64,000 nt of DNA from Coprinellus micaceus. Lineage: Eukaryota; Basidiomycota; Agaricomycetes; Agaricales; Psathyrellaceae. The position numbers and the translations under genes were made by a program. Below the pieces are notes generated by a model. It was given only the letters and a program-made list of their open reading frames with translations. It did not search any database and was not told where the DNA came from. The DNA lies in contig OX596335.1 of NCBI GenBank assembly GCA_951394405.1, forward strand, positions 2,046,001 to 2,110,000, in the 5' to 3' direction. Below, piece after piece: positions 45,587-56,917 of the stretch (position 1 is its first letter; every line of letters begins with the position of its first letter).

Positions 45587-46364
45587 TCATACAGTCTGGC
45601 ATGCGGGTGAGCTACGGAAGCGAGCTGCGTTGGGCTGACAAACCTGAGTAGGCTTGAGTTGGTTCAACACCTTTGCAGTAGCCTCGACGATGATTTGGTG
45701 TTCGACTTTGTGCAGCCTCTCTTCGAAACTCTCGAGGGGCTCGCCCTTCTCAATAGGAACTTCGCGGACAACGACGGGCTCTCCAGCATCGACATCCTTG
45801 ACGACGCGGTGTACCATGCAACCAGAGCGTTGAGTCTCGCCCTTTTGGAAAGCCTCGTACGCCCTCTCGATAGCATGCGCACCATCGAATGCGCCAGGCA
45901 GTGCTGGATGGAGGTTGATCACCTGGATGTTGTGTCTGGTCTCGACGCCATCATCCCCCACGACTACCTTCCTCCCGTCGATGAGCTCCAGGAAGCTTTC
46001 GCTCAAGATATGCATCCAGCCAGCAAGGACAATGAGGTCTGGCTTCTCCTTGGCCACGATCTTGGCCACCTCCCCGTCATAGTCCTCCCTCGTCTTGCCA
46101 GGGTTGCTCTTCAGATACGGCTGGAGAGCCTTATATGCGGTTGGAATCGGCGGGTTGGCATTCGCTGCCCTCTGTAGGCCATATGCGGCCTTGCGATTCG
46201 AGAAGACGAGCGTGATCTGGGCATCGGGCAGAGCAGGAGTGTTCAGCGCGTCGATGAGCGCCTGTAGATTGCTTCCTGAAAATCTGACTATTATTTCCTT
46301 GAAAGACCGGGCTTTGGCTGCAAGTACCTGAGCCAGAGATGAGGACTACAATTCTTCGCGACAT
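45587..46364 (-). CDS. ADE8: Phosphoribosylglycinamide formyltransferase (GART)
   Basis: Transfers a formyl group from 10-formyltetrahydrofolate to GAR, the third step of purine synthesis in the cytosol. The start at 46364 gives MSRRIVVLISGSG. A 50-bp intron follows, then SNLQALIDALNTPALPD, completing the phosphate-binding GSGSNLQAL loop. Later motifs are SNRKAAYGLQRA, LIVLAGWMHILSESFLE, and the catalytic block INLHPALPGAFDGAHAIERA with the conserved Asn and His. The second active-site Asp lies in VHRVVKDVDAGEPVV. The protein ends LNQLKPTQVCQPNAARF... at 45587. It is a monofunctional enzyme, as in yeast, not fused to GARS/AIRS as in animals. Its start lies 111 bp from the divergent EFM5 start, so they share a promoter. 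Confidence 0.93.
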
Positions 46365-46475
46365 GCTCGTGGTGGTGAAGGGCCAAAATGTTTTGATTTC
46401 CAGCGGCGGCCGATATGCCAGAGAGCAGCCAAAAATAATCGGAAATCCAGCGCCTCTTCAGTTTCTACTTCCATC
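46365..46475. promoter_or_regulatory. 111-bp divergent promoter ADE8/EFM5
   Basis: The ATGs of the purine gene (minus, 46364) and the methyltransferase (plus, 46476) are separated by only 111 bp, which must hold both core promoters and leaders. No clear TATA box seen. Confidence 0.6.
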
Positions 46476-47443
46476 ATGGACATCCCCACTGAGCGAGCTC
46501 GGTCCTCCTCCGTCTCCTCTAGCTCAAATATTTCAGAATCCTCACCTCGACTTGACGCCAGCGTTCTGGCTCTGCTGAATGAATTCATCGCGAACAAGGC
46601 CGAGGAGGAGGCCCGGTTCAAGGCCCTGGAAGCCGAGAGTGCTGCTGTGCAGCTCGCCGGGATCGAGTTTGACGACAAGGAGGAGGTGAACGATCTCAAG
46701 CCAATGGTCAGCCTCCAAGAATACAAGAGGACCTTTGGGGAGGACTGGCAACTGAGCCAGTTCTGGTGAGTATCGGTTCGACCACCAAGGAGGGAGGCCA
46801 CGACGACACCGGACATGAGTGGGGCCCTCATGGGCTCGACAACCCTTTTATTCTACGCGTCGGCTTGGGAAGGTGCTGACCATCCTTGCCAGGTACTCAG
46901 ATGCATTTGCGAATCGAATGTCTGAGCTGCTTCATGCTATGTGCACGCCGGAGACGAAGATTGCTTTCATGTGTTCACCCACGGCGTTCGTTGCGTTCCA
47001 GCATATGAAGCAGCTGAGGGGGGCCTATCTATTCGAACTCGACCAGCGATTCAGGGTCCTCGCTCCCAAACAATACATTCCTTATAACCTCGATACCCCG
47101 GATGATTTCCCCTCGCGATTCAAGGATTACTTTGACATTGTCGTCGTGGACCCCCCTTTCCTGAACGAGGTGAGCCTACAAGCATGTTATCCAATGAAAC
47201 TTGCTGATAGAACCCTAGTTTACCAACGTAAAGCTAATTTCCACGCTGAAGCAAGTAATGCAAAAGGATGCTAAATTGCTCCTCTTGACCTCTACGTCAG
47301 TACAAGATATCCTAGAGAAACTGTACACGGAAAGGCCCCTCGGCCCACTGGGTAGAACTTCCATGGTGGTGGAGCACGGTCAGCTTGCCAATGATTTTGC
47401 ATCCTGGGGCAGCTGGGAGGGCGCCGACAAGTTCGGAGCGTAG
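46476..47443 (+). CDS. EFM5: Protein-lysine N-methyltransferase EFM5 (eEF1A)
   Basis: SAM-dependent methyltransferase of the N6-adenine-MTase-like fold. Yeast Efm5 trimethylates a lysine of translation elongation factor eEF1A. Exon 1 (46476 to about 46766) gives MDIPTERARSSSVSS, a Ser-rich start, then LDASVLALLNEFIANKAEEE and LQEYKRTFGEDWQLSQFW. After an intron ending near 46892 the frame reads YSDAFANRMSELLHAM, KIAFMCSPTAFVAFQHMK and YFDIVVVDPPFLNE, where DPPF is the catalytic motif of the fold. After a second intron (about 47169-47218) follow VTNVKLISTLKQVMQKDAKL, TSTSVQDILEKLY and WGSWEGADKFGA, stop at 47441-47443. Both the QFWYS junction and DPPF fit the Efm5 family. Confidence 0.92.
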
Positions 47444-47680
47444 TCGAGGAAAGGACCGTTTTCCGTCTCACCATGTTTACATCAAAGGAGGGGTGGCCTG
47501 GATTCAGAGGTTGAGGAAACTATCGACTCGATAAATTCCACTGTCACTGAGTGGGGGGGGGGATCATTGAGCTGGCATGAATCTGTATTAGCAGTACGGT
47601 AGAATACAAACACCTGGGTCGGTGGCAGGCTCCTCAACTGCCATTGGTATGGTACACACATCATAAATACAAGATACCTT

Positions 47681-49834
<2,154 letters not shown>

Positions 49835-50028
49835 GCTAAGGCTTGTCCCAGCTATCAGAACGAAGACCTTCTGCCCTCTGAGTAGCTCCAAGAGCTTGTA
49901 ATGGGAGAGTTGCAGTAAGAGTAGGTGCAAACCGTAGCATGTGGCAGCGTGGACGATGAATATTGGCGGGGATCAAACAAATGGCCGATATGGTCAGTGC
50001 ACAACACCCTTGAACTCGAACCACCACG
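49835..50028. promoter_or_regulatory. 194-bp divergent promoter MYST HAT/MED9
   Basis: Two genes whose products both act in RNA polymerase II transcription start back to back with 194 bp between ATGs. Co-expression is plausible but not shown by the sequence. Confidence 0.5.
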
Positions 50029-50495
50029 ATGTCGTCTGCTGCGCTGCCCAGTGAGCTCTATGAGAGCCTGTTGCTCAAGCTTGTCGCTGTTCTCGAGATT
50101 ACGCGCGATAATGAAAGCGTGTCGAACCCGCAAGCCAAGCAGAAGCTTCTTCAGGCAGTGTGTGTTCCCGCAGCTTGAAGTTGCATATCGCTCATAGTTT
50201 GCTAGACGAAGGACTTTCGAAATGCTTTGGACCAGGCAAAAGAGCTCGCTTTAAACATTCCAGGGGGAGAGTTCACGGTCGCCGAGCAGGACAATGTCAT
50301 TCATATGCTAGAAACGCTGAGGGAACGAAAGAGGTGTGTGCCTCCGGTTCTGACGATGGCGACGGCCCTCCTGATACTTTCTACAGAGCTCGCCTAACCC
50401 AATTCGCTGCTCGCCCTGTAGAATCATCGCACTCGGGGCTGATCGCAAAGTTGGAGATTGACTCTATGGCGTCTACGCCCTTTGGAGGTTCATGA
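50029..50495 (+). CDS. MED9: Mediator complex subunit 9
   Basis: Small helical protein of the Mediator middle module, which links activators to RNA polymerase II. Three exons give about 121 residues. Exon 1 is MSSAALPSELYESLLLKLVA... to KQKLLQA. Exon 2 is TKDFRNALDQAKELALNIPG, then GEFTVAEQDNVIHMLETLRE. Exon 3 is ARLTQFAARPVESSHSGLIA to MASTPFGGS, stop at 50493-50495. The pattern of a helix with NALDQAKELALNIPGGE, then EQDxVIxMLExLRERK, fits what I remember of basidiomycete Med9 proteins. The recognition rests on this pattern, not on a computed alignment. Other small coiled-coil subunits remain a possibility. Confidence 0.7.
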
Positions 50496-50909
50496 ACGCT
50501 CCTGGTTTATTGATGAACTACTAGTGGGTATGCTCCATCTTTAATTTCTTTTGCGTGCTGCCTCCTTAGCCTACACCGCCAGAGGAACGGGTCATTCAAG
50601 TGCCTACGTATTTGGCGCCTCATGGACTCCTGACCAACCTACGAAGCTGAGCGCCGAGTCCTCATGCGCAAGCTCGGCCTGGTGCGATGCCATGACGCTT
50701 GGTACGCTTACTTGAGATTGCGATAGCGACTGGTCTCAGCGTATAAATGCGCTTAGCCTCAGGCTTGTTGCAAACGCCTTGCACATTTCTCTTTCCCTTC
50801 ATTAGTTTGCATTGCGCCGGTCGCATTTATCACTTTCCCTCGCTCTCTGGCAGACGCATTCAATTCTCTTTCTCGTTGAACATTGTTTCCAAACCAGCCT
50901 TTTTCTTTG
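50496..50909. other. Spacer with TATA-like box before membrane-protein gene
   Basis: About 410 bp. A TATA-like GTATAAAT at 50741-50748 is followed by a pyrimidine-rich stretch to about 50905, a normal arrangement for a leader. The ATG at 50747 lies within the TATA-like word and is therefore not a likely start. Confidence 0.45.
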
Positions 50910-52464
50910 ATGATACTCCTATCCAACATGCGTCCCGACGTTCGCCAAGTGGCTGCTGAAGGGAACATTACCTGGATAGCGCCCCAGGCAAACGACACCC
51001 TGCTGGCAGGGCAGAACTATACCGCCAAGTGGAGTGGACCGTTCACACCGAACTCTCCAATATTACGACTCTGCGTGGAACAGGGGGATGAGCCAACCAA
51101 AGGCAGCTGTGGAGCATGGGTAGCCGCCCCTGTCCAGCAGGTAAACGAGAGCTACTTTGTTTCTCTGTGAATTGGCCTTCAATTTATGTACGAAGGGCGG
51201 AGCTGACGAACCCGACTAGCACACTCCCCAATGTGTCATCTACCGACCCATTCGTTCTCAGGGTGCACGACGATCCGAACCCTGACGTTGTTTCCCCCTC
51301 GTTCTTCATCCAACCTGCCTCGTAAGTGGGTTAGCTATCCTCCTCGTCCCGGTCTCACCATCGCCTAGGCCGTCGAACGATACCTCCTCCACTGCAGGCA
51401 CCATCTTCCGCTCTGCAGGAGCCCCGGGACTCTCCTTCCAACTCCCCCACCAATCCAACTCCACTAGCGATCCTTTGGTCGTCCTCATGCCCTCAGACGC
51501 CCCTCGCGTTCCCCGCGCGAGGCGAGACCTCCAGATCCCCGACATTCTACACCCTACCCCTATGTTCATCGCGTTCTCCATCATCCCCATCGTCCTCCTC
51601 GTGGGGGCCCTCGTTACTTTCGTTATCATCTGGGTTCGACAACGACGGAGCGGCCAACTGAAGAAATTGTATTTGACCGAGCACCCCATAATTTACCCTC
51701 GTCGCCCCGTGCCGAACAGTCTGGTCTCAAATGAGGACTTGGAAGATGCGGTGCAGACGTTGGCGTATGAGCGCTTTAGGTCGGAGAAAGTTTTATCAGC
51801 CACCTCGGATGAGAAGCAAGGGAAGAGGCCGAGGATCGAGGGGAATCAGGTGGAAAGGATGGAACGTAGGGACGAGGAGGCCCAGGCCCGTGTTCCCGCA
51901 GGCCCGAGAGCGATACAGCCCCGTCCCGCCCATGGGGCCCCCGCCTCGCACCCCGACCCGGGACGTACTTTCAATCGGCCAGATTCCTCGCAAAGGCCGC
52001 AAAGCTATGTCCCTGAGCCGAGGAACCTTACGGCATCGTACTTCCCGCCAGTCTTACCGCCCTTGGACTTGTCCTCGGATACCGCCCGAGAGAATACCCA
52101 AGGCGCTGGCTCTTCAACTGGCCACTCTGAGGGGTCTGGCCGCGCCTCAATGAACGACATTTCCGCCCAAGGATCTCCACATTCGGACGACGCGGACTTG
52201 GACGGCTACGGCCTTGGCACCCGCCTCGTCGAGAGCCCCATCCCGATGCAAAGCAGTATGAGCTCGATACCGATGCCGATGGGCATGGGGCCCCCGCCGC
52301 CGAGTGTCACGAAGCTTTCGGAGCGGCTGCATCTAAGGCGCCGATCGGAGAGCTGGAGTGCTACCAGTCGGCGTGGGGATCCTCCGACAGTCTCGAGGGT
52401 GACGACTCGATATCTGGAACAGGAGAGGATGAGAGAGGAAGTCGCCGCGAAAGACTTGAGGTGA
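50910..52464 (+). CDS. Single-pass membrane protein with glycosylated ectodomain
   Basis: The frame from the ATG at 50910 (or 50938, MRPDVRQVAAEG) reads NITWIAPQANDTLLAGQNY, then GSCGAWVAAPVQQ. Two introns (about 51139-51218 and 51322-51366) connect to TLPNVSSTDPFVLRVHDDPN and a Ser/Thr/Asn-rich stalk with NxS/T sites. A transmembrane helix lies near 51570-51630 (MFIAFSIIPIVLLVGALVTF), followed by the basic stop-transfer WVRQRRSGQLKK. The cytoplasmic part, about 270 residues, is Pro/Ser/Arg-rich and disordered (RPAHGAPASHPDPGR, MPMGMGPPPPSV), ending REEVAAKDLR at 52462-52464. The ectodomain resembles the small Ig-like secreted domains seen in fungal wall proteins; the layout suggests a cell-surface sensor or anchor. 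No clear signal peptide is read at the proposed starts, so a 5' exon may be missing. Confidence 0.7.
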
Positions 52465-52878
52465 TTGGTTGGCGATAAAGTTTCTCAATTGTCCTAGGGA
52501 TTGCTAGGCAGAGGTCAGATGGGCCCCGGCGGCTTCAAACTGGGCTCCGGATGTCTTTTCCCCCTCGCCACGCAGATTCCAGCGAGTGGAGGTTACGCTA
52601 AGGCAGGTTCCTCCGGAATACAGGACCTGCGAAGGACAGACCGCCATCCAACGCAGGACAGTGCTGCTTTCTTCGTGTATCATGTAACGTGACCACAATT
52701 GGATGGAGTGTTCTCTTTCTGCAGTCTTGGAACATGGCACCTCGCGAGGGGGGCGTCTAAGGCCGAGGGGTATAGGTCGACATCACTGATCTAGTCCTCT
52801 TTCAATCGAGGAGAGTCCTTTCTCTGCTCTTGGGCGCTCCGCGCAACGCGGGGGACATCGAGCCAGTGCAGAACAAGT
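52465..52878. other. Intergenic, no supported gene
   Basis: About 410 bp between the membrane-protein stop and the tRNA-Met. Short overlapping ORFs on both strands only. Confidence 0.4.
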
Positions 52879-52985
52879 GCCTTCTTGGCTCAGTTGGCTA
52901 GAGCGCAGGTCTCATATTCTCGCATATGAGTGATCGATATGATCATACAATCCTGAGGTCGCAAGTTCGAGCCTTGCAGGGGGCA
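52879..52985 (+). tRNA. Elongator tRNA-Met (CAT) with intron
   Basis: The acceptor GCCTTCT (52879-52885) pairs with AGGGGGC (52978-52984), including two G-U pairs, with discriminator A at 52985. The D arm is GCTC/GAGC. The anticodon stem CAGGT/TCCTG has the T-T mismatch at 31-39 that yeast elongator tRNA-Met also shows. The loop is C-T-CAT-A-A, with a 33-nt intron at 52917-52949 after position 37. The T arm is GCAAG-TTCGAGC-CTTGC. The T-stem and acceptor do not have initiator-type features, so elongator is favoured. Confidence 0.88.
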
Positions 52986-53546
52986 TAGTTTTTGCTTTGC
53001 CCCCTCACCCAAGTCCGAAGTTTCAACTTTCCAGGGACCAGTGGCCCCGCCGCCCCGGCCCCCAGTACGCACAACCAAGGGGCCACCACTGATGTAGGCC
53101 CCTTGCGCACAACGGTATCTTCAATCTTGGCGGCAAGGCATCACCAACCCAAGCGTTCCGACTACACACTGACTGCATATCTCTCTCGAAGACTCGTTGA
53201 TTGGTTCGACCATGGATGGTCAGATCCGTCGAAGAACACCAACAGTAGGCACTATCTACGCCCTATCTATCGTCAACGTCTGTGAATTGAGCCCGCATTT
53301 CTACTAGAGGTCGGATATGCTTTTCAAGGAATTGGTAGCGTTGCGTCCCGATTAGCGGAGCTGCCCCACTTGAAACCAGCGTACGGTCCGATTCCCATCT
53401 GGCATATCTGTGGAGAACCGTCAGAAAGTGGAGACACGAACGCCTCTGCGCACCTAGCCAGCTTGTAGTTTAGACTTCGGCGGTCGAGGGGATAAGTGTG
53501 GACCCACATGGGACTGAAGTGAAGACCTTCAATTCCACGACTGCGT

Positions 53547-53593
53547 AGCTCACGATGAAGCGTATAACCAAGTTACACGCTTCATCGTGAGCT
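53547..53593. repeat. Near-perfect hairpin (17 bp + 4 bp stem, tiny loop)
   Basis: The left arm 53547-53563 (AGCTCACGATGAAGCGT) is the exact reverse complement of 53577-53593. Inside it, one A-C mismatch is followed by four more pairs (TAAC/GTTA), leaving a 3-nt loop (CCA). On either strand the RNA would fold into one stem of 22 positions with a single mismatch. No T-run follows, so it is not an obvious Pol III or bacterial-type terminator. Confidence 0.9.
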
Positions 53594-56444
53594 TCGTGCG
53601 TCGCAGCCTTGGAGGAGGGAGAGTATGAATGGGGAGGTGTAGACCACGTTAACGAGCCAACTGTTTATAAGTGGCTCCCCCAAGAAACCTCACGTACGCC
53701 GGTTGGCTCCCGGCAGCGGGCAGCCATGGATACCGCCCGGTAGAAGGTGTATATACCTATGTCTGCGTGCGGCCGTTGAACTGAGCTGAACCTTGATATG
53801 AAAGGATGCTGATCCACGAGGATATTATTCAATCATACCTGGTTACACCTCATTGCGTTACTAGAGACGGAGGGAAAAGAAGTGGGGGTGGGGGGAGCAG
53901 TTGACGATCTTTTCATTGTCGTTGCTGGTGACGGGCGTGTAGGTCAGAAACGATGAGAGTTCAATCAGATTTGCAGGCTGGTTGTGATTGGCTCAGCGAG
54001 GTTGCGGCGCCCAGCAGGAGGGGAGAAGGGGGAGGAAGAGACAACGACTGGGCAGACCGTAGCATTAGAGAACTCATGTTTAACTTCGGGGCTCTCAGGA
54101 TAATAATCTGTCAATGCTCGCCGTTTCTACGTTGGGTGTACGACGGTAGCATCTCCCATCTTCGGAAGGCATGGAAGAGTTCACGGCTATGGGGAAGCGA
54201 TCGTTACTCGACGAAGTGGACAATCGCCGGTGGTACAGAGTAATAATTGGGTACCACCTTACCCGCAGGCGGGCATACGAACTGGGTCCTTCGCAGCAGG
54301 AAGCGCCAAAGTTTGACCCTAAGAGAACTCGTGCGCAGAGTGGGAGAGCCGGTAGACCACCGGGATAGCGAGACGCTTTCCCCGGGTACGTACGAGGCCC
54401 AAGGAAAGGACGGGAACTTCGTCATGGATCCATCAGTTGAGGTTATGGAGTAGATGTTCAGATGTCAAAGCTTCGAGGTTGAGGAAGCCTACCCTATGTG
54501 GTATCGGGTGAATGTGTATTAGGACCAATCTCGACACGCTCCTGGGAACTATCAGGTCCAGCTACTATTCAGTAAAGAGCGGCGATCTCACTCAGAGAGC
54601 ACATTTGTTCGATGTGGCCAACTGAACTGCTCGACTGGACCCACGGGCAGGGGTTGTGAAACTGAGAAAGTCTAGGACTGTATTGAACTGTGGGCCCAAG
54701 GCAACGCAGACTCCCCTTATAGATCTTGAAGAATGTACCAAAAACCCTTTGCCGAGCACGACAGAACTATATATATCGACGACTTGAGCCTTGTGTCCTT
54801 TGGAGGAGGTTGCTTGGGGTCTAGGGAAATTTACATGCCAATTTCGTGGGAATCTGCCTGAGGGTTCTGGCGACGGCGTTCAGAGGCATGAACGTGGAAA
54901 CCAGGGCTACACCGTCGCGTGGCGGGGATGGAACTGAAACGAAGGCGGTATGGTGAGGGGCAGGCACTGCATGGAACCTCTGTCCACAGCAGCCCTAGGA
55001 AATGCACCTCTTCGGTGAAGGTCGGCCAACTTCATAGCAGCCATGCTTCGGCGGAGTGGCTGGGTAGTACATGAACGCATTAGATTTAACACGAATGCAT
55101 TCATCTACTACACTGTCACATCGTCGAGTAATTGTGGCCCTCCTGGCAAGACACACTTCCGATGGAGTTACTTGCCCGACGATTTCCCTGGGGCCCATCA
55201 TAGGCCGGTAATGGGGCATTAGGCCAGAGTATTCAGCTCCCAAGGGGGGAGAGGAATGTGCACGGAACTCAGCAGATCGAAGACTCACGAGAAGGCTCCG
55301 TCAGCATCCCCCACCACGAGGGTGCAAGTACGGTCTGGAAGTGACGACCTGTGCGCGATAAGGTGAGAGGCTGGTGTGCGGCTCATTTCGCATACAAGAA
55401 CGTCAGATTGGGCTGGTGCTCGTACCCGGTTCTAGAAGAGATAGTGAGAGTAAAAGATGATTAGAATCGGAGTGCTCAACGTGTTCGGGGCTATGACGAG
55501 ACTTCCTGCATCCTTGTAGTAAGCTTGGACCCTCTATTGTCGATTTTAGGATTAGATGACTCCAGGACGACGGCGGGAACCGAGTGAAATTGCGGGTTAG
55601 AAGTTGACGTTTACTCGTTTCAGTGGAAGGATGACGAGAGCGAAGGGGCGAGCAAGAGGCGCAGATGACTCGATAGTAGATGATCTAGATGGCGAGAGCA
55701 GAATGCTGAGACCTCGAGGGCCCTCGCGTTCGTCGGGTACCGCGCGGGTATCTATCCATGGCCGTAGGGAAGAAGCAGGGAACCCTTCAGCTGCACGATG
55801 CCCGAGGATGCGAAGGCGACCGGGTGTCGCGAAATGCCTAGGCCGGCTGGGCAAGTGCGCTGTGGATTGGATCTTATCAGCACCTGGGTTTGAAAACGGA
55901 CTCACAGCCTTGCTTCGAATACCCCGCCCAGGACGCTTCGAGGAGCCTGAGGGTTTCGGCCAGAGGAGAACAGACATGGCCGAGCATTCCTGGAGTTCTC
56001 GCAGATGGACAATTGGAGATGGGATGGGTGTAACCTAGCCGAGCACTGGGGAGATAAGATTAATTTTTACCGGTGGCCGTCAGGAAGGGGCAAGTAGGAC
56101 TGGTTTGAATCGAGGTGGTGCCGGGTAGGAGAGTAGCCTGAGCGAGGCAACGGCTGTCCGATGGCGGCGGTTTGGAGCCAAGTTGAGGCCATGGATGAAG
56201 CGTAAGGCAGCCGGCATCCTCGGGAAACTGTGTGCGAGGTATGTCAGGCGCTGCGAGTGATATCCCGATGCCCCCGTAGTTGTCGCCGTCGTCGCTGGCG
56301 GTGTCGAGGGGTGTTGGAGGGAGAGAGAGGGAGTGGACCAGGGTGTGACGGTGGCAGGCACGAGTCCCAGAAAGGAGACAGACGCGATCTTCCTAATTTG
56401 GCAGTTGGTCACCCCAATCCCCCAACGAAAGGAAGTGGACCGGC

Positions 56445-56454
56445 TATATATAAG
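56445..56454 (+). promoter_or_regulatory. TATA box
   Basis: TATATATAAG lies 58 bp upstream of the ATG at 56503, followed by a CT-rich leader with CACTCACTCTTCCCCAGCC. This is a textbook fungal core promoter for the small ORF that follows. Confidence 0.7.
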
Positions 56455-56502
56455 CGCTCCCGCCAGTTCCCCAGTTTCCCCACTCACTCTTCCCCAGCCA
56501 CC

Positions 56503-56778
56503 ATGATGTCGCGCCCCGTCGTCTCCTCGCCCCTCGCCGCAGCCGCCAACGCACCCTCGACGACCTCGACGCCCCGCCCAGCGTTCCCCAGGCGCAACCC
56601 CGGCTTCGCGACCTCCCGCGCCCTCAGGCCATTCCCCACCATCTCCCATGCCCTCCAGCCCTCCAAATCAACCAACCTCTCAAAGTCAAAACCCATCAAG
56701 CTCATTGAGCCCCCAAAGAACTTCAAAATGAGCTTCGTGCTCGATCTCACCCAGGCAGAATTCAGCCGACAGGAGTAG
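56503..56778 (+). CDS. Small uncharacterised Ser/Pro-rich protein
   Basis: An intronless 91-codon frame from MMSRPVVSSPLAAAANAPST to FVLDLTQAEFSRQE, stop at 56776-56778. The start sits in good context (GCCACCATG) just after a TATA box and a pyrimidine-rich leader, which argues for a real gene. The product is basic and Ser/Pro/Ala-rich at the N-terminus (a possible mitochondrial-type presequence or simply disordered). It ends with an amphipathic stretch KLIEPPKNFKMSFVLDLTQA. No family recognised. It could be the first exon of a larger gene, but a long non-coding stretch follows. Confidence 0.55.
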   Translation: MMSRPVVSSPLAAAANAPSTTSTPRPAFPRRNPGFATSRALRPFPTISHALQPSKSTNLSKSKPIKLIEPPKNFKMSFVLDLTQAEFSRQE

Positions 56779-56896
56779 ATGATACCCTCGTCCCGCCCCT
56801 CTTTCCCCCTGCTCCACGCGACGACAACGAGGGTTTAGTTCACTTTCGAACTGCCCGCCCGCCGCGCCAACCCCTGCCTTGCCTCGGCTTCCCTGT

Positions 56897-56917
56897 CAAC
56901 CAACCAACCAACCAACC
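56897..56917. repeat. CAAC tetranucleotide repeat (5 units)
   Basis: Five perfect CAAC units in the 3' flank of the small ORF at 56503. Confidence 0.9.

Larger units (their letters stand above)
52986..56502. other. Gene-poor stretch with an isolated hairpin
   Basis: 3.5 kb with no ORF I can support. The longest frames are a 144-codon plus frame (55604-56038) overlapped by a minus frame, and 96-97-codon frames at 53953 (+) and 55288 (-). None shows a domain or membrane pattern. The only clear structure is the inverted repeat at 53547-53593. The final 100 bp are the promoter of the small ORF at 56503. Confidence 0.4.

Noticed and set aside
56080..56649. 189-codon minus-strand ORF
   Set aside because: Antisense to the TATA box and small ORF at 56503, with low-complexity Gly/Arg content.
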